In this document: piece by piece, positions 23,350-34,221 of the stretch | Layout: each line of letters begins with the position of its first letter | Numbering within the stretch: position 1 is the stretch's first letter | DNA from: Monosporascus cannonballus | Taxonomy: Eukaryota > Ascomycota > Sordariomycetes > Xylariales | Length of the DNA stretch: 64,000 nucleotides | Assembly: GCA_004154925.1 (NCBI GenBank) | Contig: QJNS01000013.1 | Coordinates: forward strand, 1-64,000 | Direction of reading: 5' to 3' | The notes under the pieces: model-generated | Databases searched by the model: none | Told to the model about the DNA's origin: nothing | Seen by the model: only the letters and a program-made list of their open reading frames with translations | Position numbers and translations under genes: made by a program

Positions 23350-26300
23350 CTGACCGATAGCTTACCTCCTAGCTTATATACCGAACGTCCAGAGGTTCCT
23401 AATACCAAACCAAGCATCAGGCTGCGTGAATATGCATGTTTCCACACTATCGTCCAATATTGCGGGCCAGGATACAATAATGTAGCCCCCCTATCCCCGT
23501 TGCGTTGTGGATAATGGATGTTTCTCCGTCCACTATATCACCCAGCCCACATGCTTGAATGGTGAACCTATAGAGTGACGTTATATATGAACAATTCTTG
23601 AAAAAGCGAGTATTGAACGAGGGTAGAATTTCAGTATCCAGCAGATTGGAAGGATCTTGTCTTGCAACTGGCCTTACACTTATCTTGGTACCACTGTATA
23701 CAACTTTCTCTACAACGGAGAATCTGTAGTCTTAGCTCTACGGTAGCTAAACTGTTTAAACAGCCTAACTAACCCAGCTGTAGCCGTGTAGTTCCATTTG
23801 CCAAGCTCCGAGCGCAAAAAGCAGAGCCTCAAAGACCCATCCCAGGTGGTCGCTTAAATACCATCCCCGCATTTGCCCGCACTTGCGGCTCTCACATGCT
23901 CGTATAGATCTTCCACGTATCTCGGGCACCAGGTAGTACGGAGCACACGCTGGGTGCTCCCTTCCACAATACGAGAGGTGACTCTCCCTACCTTGGCTCC
24001 CCTTTATCACGGGGTTTACCTTTCGAGCTTGAAGACTCACCCGTAGGACAACACCTTAGCTGCAGAAATAAGCTGCGTCGCATGTATGCCTACTGGGGTT
24101 TCCGTGTATTGTTGCGATACCGTTATCCCCCAATAGGTGCCAGTGCTAGCCGAAAGATGAGGCTCAAAATCTGTAAAGCGTATTACAGCTTTCGGCCATG
24201 ACAACGGCATGTTCGGTCCGTCACGGAGGCAGAGATGACGTATCGTCTGTCATGAGTAAGAGAGGCTATCATACACGAATAGATCGCTTTTGGAGACTGA
24301 AAGTCCTTCGAAGGGATTTTTGCTAGCTCGACATGAGGTTATACGGCCGTAGAACCGCCTTCGGAACGCGTACCCGGCTGGCAACCAGCACCACGATATT
24401 TGAAACAGCCAATAGCTTAACCTAAGGTGTTTTAATTAGCGGCTGAGCAATAGCCTTATTACGGTCAATTAGCTCCCGTAGTTGATGATTGGTCAAAGTC
24501 AGCCAATACATGAAGCCACGAATTCCCCAATTAGGGGATGCCATTTAGCGCTAATAGTTGCTTCCATCAGATCCTATCAGTATTCATCAGCATCACCGAT
24601 GGAATTGTTACGACTGCTCACCCCAATGCGAAAATCACTCTATGATATTTTGCACAAGATCACGAAAGCTTGGCAGCTAATACTCCTGCAAGAACAATCT
24701 CGCCCCATTTGTGTGGCCTTGGGCTCGGCCAGCTGGTCCAACGTTGCCTTGCAGATTCGATGATTTTCTGTCATTTGCTACAGATCAAATTCTGGGAACG
24801 AACGATTTTAAGCACAGCAGCCGTAAATCCTACCTCCAGACTACCACAACCCCTGAAGCGTGTGCAACGTGCTGATATTGTCCCATTCTGCCTCGGATTT
24901 TCTAAACTACATTGCTGGCGGCGAAATCACTAGATTCATGGGATGGCTGGACCAACCGACTCAGTTACTGGGCTCCGATCCTCTATACGAGCACTCGCCA
25001 GACCACCGGCCTGGGCGTCAGTAGCTAGCGTTCCAGGTGCGACATAGAGGTCCTCCTGTGTAAATCGACCAAATCCCTGGCCCTTACTCATTGTCGAGAC
25101 GAGTCATCTATATGCTCAGCTTCATGCGGGACACTAAGCCCGGATATGTCCAGGGTATGGGAATCACACCACCGAAGATGTCGCCCCGTGGGCTGATTCG
25201 GCGGGTACCCTTCCCGTATGTTTGTAAATCGAAAAGTTGGTACCCAAGGACACATTGTGGTCACACCTAGCTCTTGTGGCCTTTTTCTCCTCCGGAGTTG
25301 TGGAAGAAAGCCCAGATTTCTAGCTAGCTTTGGGACTGATTTTAAGTCTGTGTCAAGCGTAATGGACTAGGCCAGCCCATGTGCACTCGCGGCTCACCAA
25401 GGAGCTAATAGGGCGGGAATTTGCGTCGATTAGTCAGAGAGCGAGCCGCGGAAGCACAGTCTATCGACCTGCGTGTCTTGAGCAGAAGTGTGGTTGCTCG
25501 ACATATTCGAGGATAGGCATTGGATGATGCGTCCATGGTGGCACGAGGAGCCGAACAGTACGGCTCATTCCCGTGGGAGCTAGTAAGTTGTGCTATTCCC
25601 GATCATGTCGTTAGCTTATTATTGTATCGCCATATCGACAGTAAAGCGGCTCACAGCGGTACGAGGGCTGACGAGTTCTCTCGCAAATTTTGACTATTGG
25701 TTAAAGGACAATCTGAGGTGAACGCATGACGAGCTTTTGTCGGGCGCTGTGACCTTGCTTGCGAATAGCCTTTAGGGGTGCTATTGAGTATGTTCAGGGT
25801 GGTTCTAGACACGAGCGCCAACTAGCTAAAGTTGCGATGCATTGTTATAAATTGCTCGAGGATTGCTCAATTAAGGTCGATATTAATGGGCAGAGAAGTG
25901 CAACCTGATATGCATCTGCGCCCGGTGGTAAACGTGTTCTTGGACACGTGGAGCGTCTCCCCCTATTTCATAGGACTACGCAGTAATATATCCAAGCGAC
26001 AACAGCTACGCCACTATTTCTACCCAACGTTACACAATGAGGCTCTCCTGATATTCACCCTCTGTAGGGGAGGGCAAAAGTTTTTTGAGATCACTTTCTA
26101 GACAGGGTTAGATCATAGAAATTATACGTTGACTACACTCTACGTCAGCTATGATTAAGATCGCCTTGATTAATGGTACGACCATTCTTCCCATTTGATA
26201 GTATTGTGTCCGAATATAATACCTATGCCGAATGGTAGTATGGTAAATCTGGTTGCACTTCGCCATGGAGATAGCATAGTTAAAGTATTACAGTCGATTG

Positions 26301-26559
26301 CCGGCAAACCCCTTTTCCCCTGCAGAATTGTACACTTGCCAAGTTCCGCGCAGCTGCCTGTGCCAAAAGCGTTGCTCTAGAAAGCGTAAAGCGATATGGT
26401 AAGCCAGCAAGGTTATAGAAAAAAGACCGTGATAGCTGACCGCCACGTCCAGGAAGTGTCGTAAACGAGCTAGTCCCCTCTATTTCCTCGCATCCCCCTC
26501 TTCCCGCAACTAAATACGACCCGAAAATTCGCCCCGCGGACTGCGGAATCCAGATCCTC
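23350..26559. other. gene-poor intergenic region
   Basis: About 3.2 kb with no supported gene. Short frames on both strands have no domain, repeat or splice partner, and no transposon ends were seen. Confidence 0.45.
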
Positions 26560-27039
26560 CCTATAGATAGGTCATACTACTGACCGGTCTTTCACGGGCC
26601 GCAATAGTCCACGCCTGCCGGACCTCGCGCGCGACCGCATTCAGGCACGCGGCGACGGTGCAGGGACTCGATATCACTGTAGTCGCCACGGCAGTCATGC
26701 CACGTGAAAAGCGGAGAAGAGATATAACCACCTGACTCCCGGGAATCCGTGACGCCCTGCTGATCAACAAGTTTTACCCTTATCAGGACTTCGATTACGC
26801 CCGCTGATCCTCAGCCGGCAACGGTACAGGCCGTCGCGCTGCGGGCGGAAGAGGAGAAGGAAGCGATGATGCCCGGTGCCTGGAGCCCCACATGGATGGA
26901 TGTCGCCGGTTACAAAATCTTCAACGATCCGTCCCGGATGGCCAAGTACTACTGTGCCAACAAGCTTGTGCCTCGCGTGGAGGGTGGGATCCTGGAGCTC
27001 CTGACGACCGAGTACACTCATGAGACGTTACCTCGGTGA
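26560..27039 (+). pseudogene. probable decayed gene fragment, family unknown
   Basis: GC content rises here relative to both sides. On the plus strand a frame from 26803 to the stop at 27037-27039 reads like protein (ADPQPATVQAVALRAEEEK, then WSPTWMDVAGYKIF, then LVPRVEGGILELLTTEY) and has GC-rich third positions. Just upstream a second plus frame, 26751-26807 (LLINKFYPYQDFDYAR then stop), abuts it one base out of register, as if a single-base change had broken one gene. Further upstream, fragments with similar composition are interrupted by stops. The minus strand is also open for about 85 codons, so strand is not certain. I do not recognise the family. Confidence 0.35.
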
Positions 27040-27693
27040 TGACCAAAGCACCACCGACCTGTAATCATCCTTGAGGGTAAGAGAAATACAACCGTCTATC
27101 AACTTCACTCCGCGTGCCGTCGTGAAAGCCTACGATGGCGAAGGTAGATCTATAAAGCCACTGTTTCGGAGCTATACTCCACTGTAACCTGGCCTGTGTT
27201 GACCGCCGGCTGGAAAATGATGTAAACGGGTGGCTTTAAAAGGTCTCCCGCCCGCGGTACGGTAATTTGCGGTATTGATGACTATCTCTTTGATTTCTAT
27301 TGACCCCTTCGAACGTTCTGTTAGCTGATCCCTGGGCTAAATAGCGTGTTGATCATCAAATATCGGGATCTTGCAATCTCTACGGCCATGGTCTTTTAAG
27401 CACCTGGGATAAAGCGTATGCTGCCGTACAACATTCACCCATATGCCGTTCGGCGACTATTCTTCGTAGGTGCGGCGACTTGCATTGGCTAACACGGATC
27501 GAGGTAGCAGCCTACGAATTACCTAGTATGTAATAACACCTCTGTTTTATGCTGCTGCTGAATGGTGAATCACACCATTTTATTAATCGGAGCGATAGGG
27601 GACCCATTACTCCGGAATCATGGCTATGTAAACACAACTGCTTATGCTATCTATGCGTGTCCCCTACTTAACCCGCAGTCTATCGACTTCCCC
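27040..27693. other. intergenic, no gene seen
   Basis: 3' flank of the D-2-hydroxyacid dehydrogenase gene; no supported feature. Confidence 0.45.
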
Positions 27694-28635
27694 TTAGACG
27701 ACGTTCCTCAACTCCTGGCCCGCCAAGAATCTCCTTAAATTGTACGCGATCAACTCTTCGGAGCCCTGCGGCCTACCGCCGGCCGCGTGCGGGCTTATGA
27801 TGGTGTTGGGCGCTTTCCAGAGCTTGGAGTCCTCGGGTAGGGGCTCCGTCTCGAACACATCGAGTGCCGCGCCTCCGATGTCGCCAGCTTCCAGCGCGGC
27901 GACCAGCGCATCTTCGTCCACCGACGTCCCGCGCCCGACATTGACGACCCACGCGTGCTTGGGGAGGAGCCTGAGCCTCTCGGCATTGAGCGCGTGGCGC
28001 GTGCTCTCCGCCCCCGGCAGGATCATGACCAGCGCGTCCGTCTGGGGCAGCAGCTCGGCCAGCTTGTCCTCGCCGTAGACCTCGGTGCCGTCGCGCACGC
28101 CGGCGGACCGCGCGACGCCGCGGACCTCGGCACCCAGGAGCCTCAGGTGCGGCGCCAGCGTCTTGGCGATGTTGCCGTAGCCCCAGACGAGGACGCGGGC
28201 GTCGCGCAGGGTGGTGAAGCGGTCCTTGGGGCGGTCGGGCTGGGGGCCGCCGAGGTGCTGCGGCCACTTGCGCTGGAGCTGGTAGTCACGCATTTCGAAG
28301 AAGCGGCGGGCGGCATTGAGCAGCAGCCCTAGCGCGTGCTCGGCCACGGTGCGGTCGTGCAGGCCGGATCCCGTGGTCACCGTCACGGACGAGGGGAAGC
28401 CCGCGCTCAGGACGTCGTTGGGCCCCGCCGCGAGTGACTGGATCCATCGGAGCTTGGTCAGGCGCTTCGCGGCATCCGAGAGGTTCGATGCGCTGTTCGT
28501 CCAAGTCACTAGGATCTCGGCATCGGTATGTTCCTCCGGGATGGGCTCTTTGACGTCATAAGGGTGTAACGCGGTAGCAAAGCCCTCAAGGCTCTTGACG
28601 TCGAGCTTGAGTGATGTGGGATAGAGGAGCTTCAT
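27694..28635 (-). CDS. D-2-hydroxyacid dehydrogenase, NAD(P)-dependent
   Basis: A single-exon gene of 313 aa. The N-terminal catalytic-domain half contains the substrate loop (SLAAGPNDVL) and the hinge helix HDRTVAEHALGLLL. The Rossmann nucleotide-binding domain has VWGYGNIAKTL (GxGxxA at about 152-157). The family's active-site triad is present: Arg235 in VNVGRGT, Glu264 in VFETEPLP and His283 in SPHAAGG. These enzymes interconvert 2-oxoacids and D-2-hydroxyacids in the cytosol (glyoxylate/hydroxypyruvate reductase-like members are the commonest in fungi). Substrate cannot be told from sequence alone. Length is normal and the gene looks intact. It stands isolated, with gene-poor DNA on both sides. 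Confidence 0.93.
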   Translation of the reverse strand: MKLLYPTSLKLDVKSLEGFATALHPYDVKEPIPEEHTDAEILVTWTNSASNLSDAAKRLTKLRWIQSLAAGPNDVLSAGFPSSVTVTTGSGLHDRTVAEHALGLLLNAARRFFEMRDYQLQRKWPQHLGGPQPDRPKDRFTTLRDARVLVWGYGNIAKTLAPHLRLLGAEVRGVARSAGVRDGTEVYGEDKLAELLPQTDALVMILPGAESTRHALNAERLRLLPKHAWVVNVGRGTSVDEDALVAALEAGDIGGAALDVFETEPLPEDSKLWKAPNTIISPHAAGGRPQGSEELIAYNLRRFLAGQELRNVV

Positions 28636-29568
28636 GCTGACGGGCGGCCTGAGAGTTGTACGAAATTGTCTATGGTCAAGGAGGGAAAGGTAGCGTCCTT
28701 AATATTTCGTGTCCACCCCCCCTAAGTGAAGTCGAAAGGGGACGAGGGGTTTGTGGGGTGGATGGGGGAGAAGTGGGTAGACAGGCCTATGTCGGAGCTC
28801 TAGGGTACTATAGGTAAATGCTACCGAAGGCCAGATGTAGGCAATTGGCGTAGCACTCGGTATAATTCAACACCGCTCTGAAGTGCAAACAGGATCGGAC
28901 TCCATAGTCAGGGGTATAGCCCGTGTAAATTTCCCTAATTTAGCGGCTGTTGACGACTTCTCTCCCACTTACGAACGTCTTGAAAGACAACACTACATGA
29001 AGCCAATTTAGTCTAGTCACTTCAATGAGATAGCGTGGGGTAAATTATAAATTGATGAGACGGATTCCTAGATATTATTTTGTGTGTAAAGATTGGTGTA
29101 CTTGTGCCGTTCAGTCATCTATACATAGGTACTCTATGTATGCAGTCCGTCGGCTCCATTTCTTAGATTTGAGGGAAGAACATGTGAAAGAAGTTGACCA
29201 GAAGCTTGACAATGCTTAAATAACTGTACTGTAGGTGAAATACCTGGCAGCTGGTGGCCAGATGGTTAAGTCTGAGAAGAGCAGCTAGCTCCCCTGCCAG
29301 TGCCTCCTCGTTTTATGGCGTATCGTACGAGGTGATAATATGAGCTCAACTCCTACTTCCACCTTCGTATTTAAACAGCCTGCCGTGTTTTAAACGGCAA
29401 CCGATATTTGGACGTCTCCTCCCCCGGTACTCATATACACAGATAGTCACCAACACATTCTGGAAGGGATGGCGGCCCGGGGAAATCTTACGCCGCGCGT
29501 ACGTCAACTACTCAATCGAAACCACAGCGACTGACTTACGAATACTGACTGTTTGTTTCTAGACTATC
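28636..29568. promoter_or_regulatory. divergent intergenic region
   Basis: Between the dehydrogenase start and the small membrane-protein start. A TTTGTTTCTAG just before the second gene's ATG may be the acceptor of a 5' UTR intron. No other feature is supported. Confidence 0.4.
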
Positions 29569-29836
29569 ATGGCTCCCGCAGCCGCGTTTAGTATGGCGTG
29601 CTTGCTATTCGTGTATGTCCTTTTCATTCTCTTCACCCTGCTCAGCATGTGCTAAACTGGTGGTCCTAGCTATGTCCGCTCCTCAATAAAAGAAGCCCGG
29701 CGGAATGCGGTAGGTGACGAAGCTTCCGACTCGTGGCATTTATGTTTTGCGGCGGCTAAATTGATAGCAGCATGATCACAACCAGAGACGGATAGATTCT
29801 AGAGCTTCTAGTCGTAACTCTGGTGGAGAGAGCTGA
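29569..29836 (+). CDS. small single-pass membrane protein, 44 aa, spliced
   Basis: Three exons: 29569-29612, 29670-29709 and 29786-29836. Donors are GTATGT and GTAGGT, acceptors CCTAG and ACCAG, with a GCTAAAC branch site in intron 1. Exon 1 encodes MAPAAAFSMACLLFVY, a hydrophobic segment that continues VRSSIKEARRNA across the first junction, then a short basic/Ser tail. The pattern is a very short N-terminal membrane anchor followed by an amphipathic basic helix, similar in my recollection to uncharacterised micro-proteins of Sordariomycetes. Without splicing, exon 1 reads into a stop within 28 codons, so it escapes normal ORF calling. Function unknown; exon 3 is the least certain part. Confidence 0.5.
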
Positions 29837-30978
29837 TGTGATGGCGCGTTTTACGTGACCGGTCACTATATCACGGATCTACGACATCTTGTCAAATGTC
29901 GGCAGCCCGTTTGTGTGTTTCGGCTACATGCCAACCCAGTCCCGGTTCTCCTGACGGCTATAGCCCACGGCCAGCTAAGATCTTTTGATTCGAACAATGG
30001 CGTCGTTGTTGAAGGCGGCATTAGCCTGCTACTATGGGGTCTTGAGAGGGTTGAGAATCGATAGAGTCTTTCCACACCCGGAGACTATTGAGAATTCTCC
30101 ATCAACCTTGCACTCTGGGCTCTAAGGCAAATCTAGTTCTGTCAGATGACACGTATCAATACAGTGGGGATCATCGTCCCTATTCACGAACGAAAACTCG
30201 CGACGGATTTGGCATTGCCCTTCCCTGTTACTTAAAAGAAGCCCCAATATACGAGTGGAAGACGTCAGCAACTGCATATGCGCCGCCTCACACACCGAAT
30301 CGCGTCCCTCATCTAAACTATACGTTCGGTGCCCATCTGAAATTGCAGCATGACCTATTACGGATACCGTTAATGCCACGTCACGTCACTTGTGTCCTAG
30401 ATTAATCTCGACTTCCCAACAACTTCGTGACGGAGAACCTCGAGAGCTTCGATCTACGCGCGGCTCCATGACTGCCTCACAAAGCAACCGCGTCTAGTGC
30501 CAATACCGAAGCAAACGATCAGGCCACCCGCGTTTATCATTGCTGCAATATGACGCTGAGGGACTAAAATCCGGGGTATAAGCAAGGGTCTAAAAGCTTG
30601 GCGGCGAGTTTATAACCCTTCAACGAACCGATCCCTACCGCTATGACATGATAGGCCGGTTAAATACGACGCCGATAGTAGCACACTAGGAGTTATTGGG
30701 TAGCTCGCGTATATGTGCTTATATGCGCTCGCACAGATCATGGAGAGCTGTCTTCCGGAGTAGCCAGGCTCTCCCCTTTGTAAAGATGCGAGTTTAACCA
30801 GAGGAAAAGACTTAGTCTATAAATGTCACAGCATGACATTCCGCCCCTGCCACAAGATGTGTGTCCTCGTCGGTTCTTCCATACGGCGCCTAGAGCATAG
30901 TTAAGGATTTGATATCGCCTTTGCTATACTCGACCTTGCTTTCTGCTGTTTTATAATCCCACAAGCCCACGCTTCGAG
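29837..30978. other. intergenic, no gene seen
   Basis: About 1.1 kb upstream of the metalloprotease. Small frames around 29855-30405 on both strands show no domain. A CTATAAATG TATA-like word occurs at 30817-30825. Confidence 0.4.
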
Positions 30979-31931
30979 ATGCAGGTCAAACGGATCGCGG
31001 CGGCGGCGGCCCTGCTCCCCCTAGCTTCCGCCGTCGGCCTGCCCAAGAAGCAGGGCCGGGGATGGTGCGCCACTGAAGTCACGGAAGGGAACCTGCGAAG
31101 CATCGCCGCGCTCCGGGCCACCGAACTGGCATCCCAGAGCGACGCCTCGTCGCTGCGCCCGCGTCAGGCCATCGTAATCCCGACGTACCTGCATGTCGTG
31201 GTGAACAGCAGCGCCAGCGCGAGCGTGCTCGGCGAGGAGGCCCTGCGGGTGCAGCTGGACGCCATGAACAAGAGGTTCGGTCCCCACGACATCCGGTTCG
31301 CGCTCGAGGGCACGACGCGCCGGGTCGACAACACCCTGGCGCGGGGGCCCTACGGCGGGGTCGCGGCCGAGCCTATGTATGCCTACTGGCGGGAGACGCA
31401 CGCGGGGGGCTACGACACGCTCAACCTCTGGTTCTACAGCAACTTCCCCTGGGATATCTTCGGCGCGTGCACGCTGCCCGAGCAGAACTACCCGGAGTCC
31501 AGGTACTACCTGGACGGCTGCCACATCGCCTCCGGGACCATACCCGGCGGGGAGATTGTGGATTATAACCTGGGCCTGACCGCTGTGCATGAAATCGTGA
31601 GTCCCCGGTATCCAATGATATCAGCAGCTCCCTTGGCGTAAGTTAGATACTAACTCGTCAGCTCCAGGGCCACTGGCTTGGACTCCTGCACACCTTCGAG
31701 GGCCACTGGTGCAGCGGGCCCGGCGACCTCATCGACGACACGCCGCAGGAGTCTGAGGCTACCTCGGGCTGCCCGACGAGTAAGGACTCTTGTCCGGGCG
31801 TCCCCGGCGCCGATCCGGTCTCGAACTACATGGACTATAGCTCGGACCCCTGCTTCGAGGAGTTTACGCTGGGTCAGGAGACGCGCATGCGTAGTGTGTG
31901 GACCACGCTTCGAGAGGGGAAGACCGCTTAA
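30979..31931 (+). CDS. secreted M43 (pappalysin-like) zinc metalloprotease
   Basis: Two exons: 30979-31596 and 31668-31931, giving 293 aa. It begins with a signal peptide ([20 protein letters not shown], cleavage near residue 18), then a short propeptide-like region and the protease domain. The intron falls inside the zinc site: exon 1 ends at HEI and exon 2 starts GHWLGLLH, rebuilding HExxHxxGxxH with His204, Glu205, His208 and His214. The downstream Met-turn is in [11 protein letters not shown]. Cysteines in [31 protein letters not shown] and DPCFEEF suit the disulfides of the fungal MEP1-like M43B family. These are extracellular proteases, often induced during host or substrate colonisation. 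Length and all key residues are normal, so an active enzyme is expected. An unspliced read would miss the active site. Confidence 0.94.
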
Positions 31932-32780
31932 GGGGGCGATGGGATTGGCGGTCCCTGGGCCGGTTGAAAGAGGATAGTTAGCAACTACAACATGTCAAAC
32001 GAGTAGGCAATATTCAACCGTGGTTGTATAATGCTGAAACCTTCTTAGTGCTGATGTAGTATGATATAATAGGGGGGTATGAATTGTCCGATTAGTGCCT
32101 CTTGACATTCCCTCTGGTTATTCGAATGCCTGTTTCTCTTATAGAAACAGCGACTTCATTTGCTTCTGTTAGGGTCATCCTGCTCGTGTGGCACATCTAC
32201 CTCAGCGTCGAGTCTCTTCTTGTTCCATTCGTTTATACTTGTAGGTAGTTAGCAAGATGATTTCCAGAAGCGAACCCAGATAACTGTGTGTTGTTCATAT
32301 TCTCTCCCTTATAGATGGATTGCAGTTGCCAGTGAGCCGGGTAAGCACGACAAGTACTGAACTATGTTATTTTGGGGAGAATATTACGATTTGAAGTAAA
32401 CGATGGATAAGGGTATATGACAAATGGAGGTACCCAGGATTTAAAAGAAACCAAAAAAAAAGCCCCCGCAGGGCTGTTGGATCTCGGGAAGCATTCCGAG
32501 AAGACTTCCTATAGGTAGCGTGGGGGTTGAGTTTCTAGCGTGTTTGCTACAGAGCCCCTAGGGCACCGCACCCCTGTAAGTACACTAAAGCTGTGACCCT
32601 GCGACCCACCTGTGGAAAGCCAAAGTGTTCAAAGCGAGATCTCATTGTCCATTAGAAACTATACACGCCTTTACATCACCCGGTTTACCTCTCTCTTCGT
32701 TTCTACATTTACGAGCGCTTGATCTTTCCAGAAAACGAGTTGGACATCTCCACCATGGTGCAATAACATAAATCAACATA
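31932..32780. other. intergenic, no gene seen
   Basis: Between two co-oriented genes. It contains an A run followed by a C/G-rich hairpin-like stretch near 32452-32475 (AGCCCCCGCAGGGCT), perhaps a 3' processing or terminator-like element; otherwise nothing supported. Confidence 0.4.
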
Positions 32781-33984
32781 ATGTCTAACCAGTTTCTCTC
32801 TCTGATAGGGTGGACATTTCTCCCCAGCGTAAGCTCCCTTCGCGCAACACCGTCCACCTCCACCACCTGATCCCGACCGGCGAGACTGGGAAACAGTGCG
32901 AGGAAACCCGGCTAACTCCCCTTTCTACCCCTAGCTCGTCACAGGCTGGGTGCAGAGCGTTTACTACGGCGTGACGATCCGCGCGGGCGATCCGAGGCCG
33001 GCGCCCAACACGCCGCGCTACGCCGAGCACCGGCGGCGCATCCACATCCTCGTCGTGACGCTGTACCTGCTCTACACCGTCTACGAGGCGCACTACGACC
33101 TGCAGCGCGCGTCGACCTTCTACGCGGACCTCGGGGTGGCGCCGGGCGCGTCCGAGAAGGACGTCAAGAGCCGGTTCCGGCGGCTGGCGGCGCTGCACCA
33201 CCCGGACAAGCAGGGGCCCGGCGGGGCGGCCGACGACGCGGGCGACCTCTTCATGCACCTCAAGACGGCGGCGGACGTGCTGACGGACCCGGCGCGGCGG
33301 TTCGCGTACGAGCGCTTCGGGCCGAACGTGGTGGGGTGGCAGCGGTGCTCGACGGTGCGCGACTACGTGGTGCGCGGCGTGCAGACGGCCCTCGCGCCGC
33401 ACTACCTCGCCGCCGCCGCCTTCATGTACGCGCTCGGCCTGCTCGGCTACCTGCGGTTCGGCCGGTACTGGCGCTGGCTGACGCTGGCGGCGCTGCTCGT
33501 CTTCGAGCTGCACGCCGTCACGCGCCCGCGCTTCCCCCTCGTCGTCGACCGCCTCCTGAACCCCCTGCTCGCCCGCCTCCCCGGCCGCCACGCCCCCTAC
33601 CTGCCCTTCCAGGCCGTCAGCCTCGCGCGCAAGCTCTGCATCACCGTCTACATCGCCTTCAACCAGCTCGGCCCGCTGCTGCAGCCGCGCGACGGCGGGC
33701 GGGGTGGTGGTGAGGAGGCGTCGTCCGAGAAGGCGCTCCTACAGGCCCTCGACAGGCTCGAGCAGACGGCGCGCGGCCTCGACAGCGACGCCGCCCGCCT
33801 GATGGACCTCGAGCTGACGCCCTTCGCCGGCGACCCGGAGGTGCTGGACAGCCTGCGACCCAAGATGAAGGAGTGGCTGGTGCAGAACACGATCCGGAAC
33901 GATCCTATGGTGCGGGATGCGCTGAGCAGGTCGTATGAGAAGCGGAGAATAGACGCCCCGGCCGGTGCGAAAGGGAATAGATAG
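32781..33984 (+). CDS. membrane-anchored DnaJ (Hsp40) protein
   Basis: Two exons: 32781-32828 and 32935-33984, giving 365 aa. The first exon encodes only MSNQFLSLIGWTFLPS and is easily missed. The N-terminus is hydrophobic (FLSLIGWTFLPSLVTGWVQ), followed by a second segment (ILVVTLYLLYTVYEA). The J domain (about 76-137) has the HPD motif at 105-107 in LHHPDKQG, needed to stimulate Hsp70. Downstream are more hydrophobic segments (YLAAAAFMYALGLLGYL and LTLAALLVFELHAV), then a charged helical C-terminal part. The topology suggests an ER or mitochondrial membrane J-protein; which compartment is not decided by the sequence. The gene is GC-rich with several long antisense shadows. Convergent with the MFS transporter. 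Confidence 0.9.
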
Positions 33985-34221
33985 ACCACATAGAGCCGGG
34001 CCATCCTAGCTAATAGTATATTTCCATCTATGAACTACTGCCAGCCATATCCGCAGTGCTAACCCTGGTGGATTCTATAAACCTTGGCTGAATCTAAATA
34101 ATTACCCAAGTTCACCCTCCTATTTCCAGGGCGGGTTCTCATGCGTATGACCACAATTTTGACATCACTCTACATATATCCATAATAACGGCCCCACCCC
34201 CCGGGTCGCCGACCGCCTCGC
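33985..34221. other. short 3' intergenic region between convergent genes
   Basis: Only trailer sequence. Confidence 0.5.
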
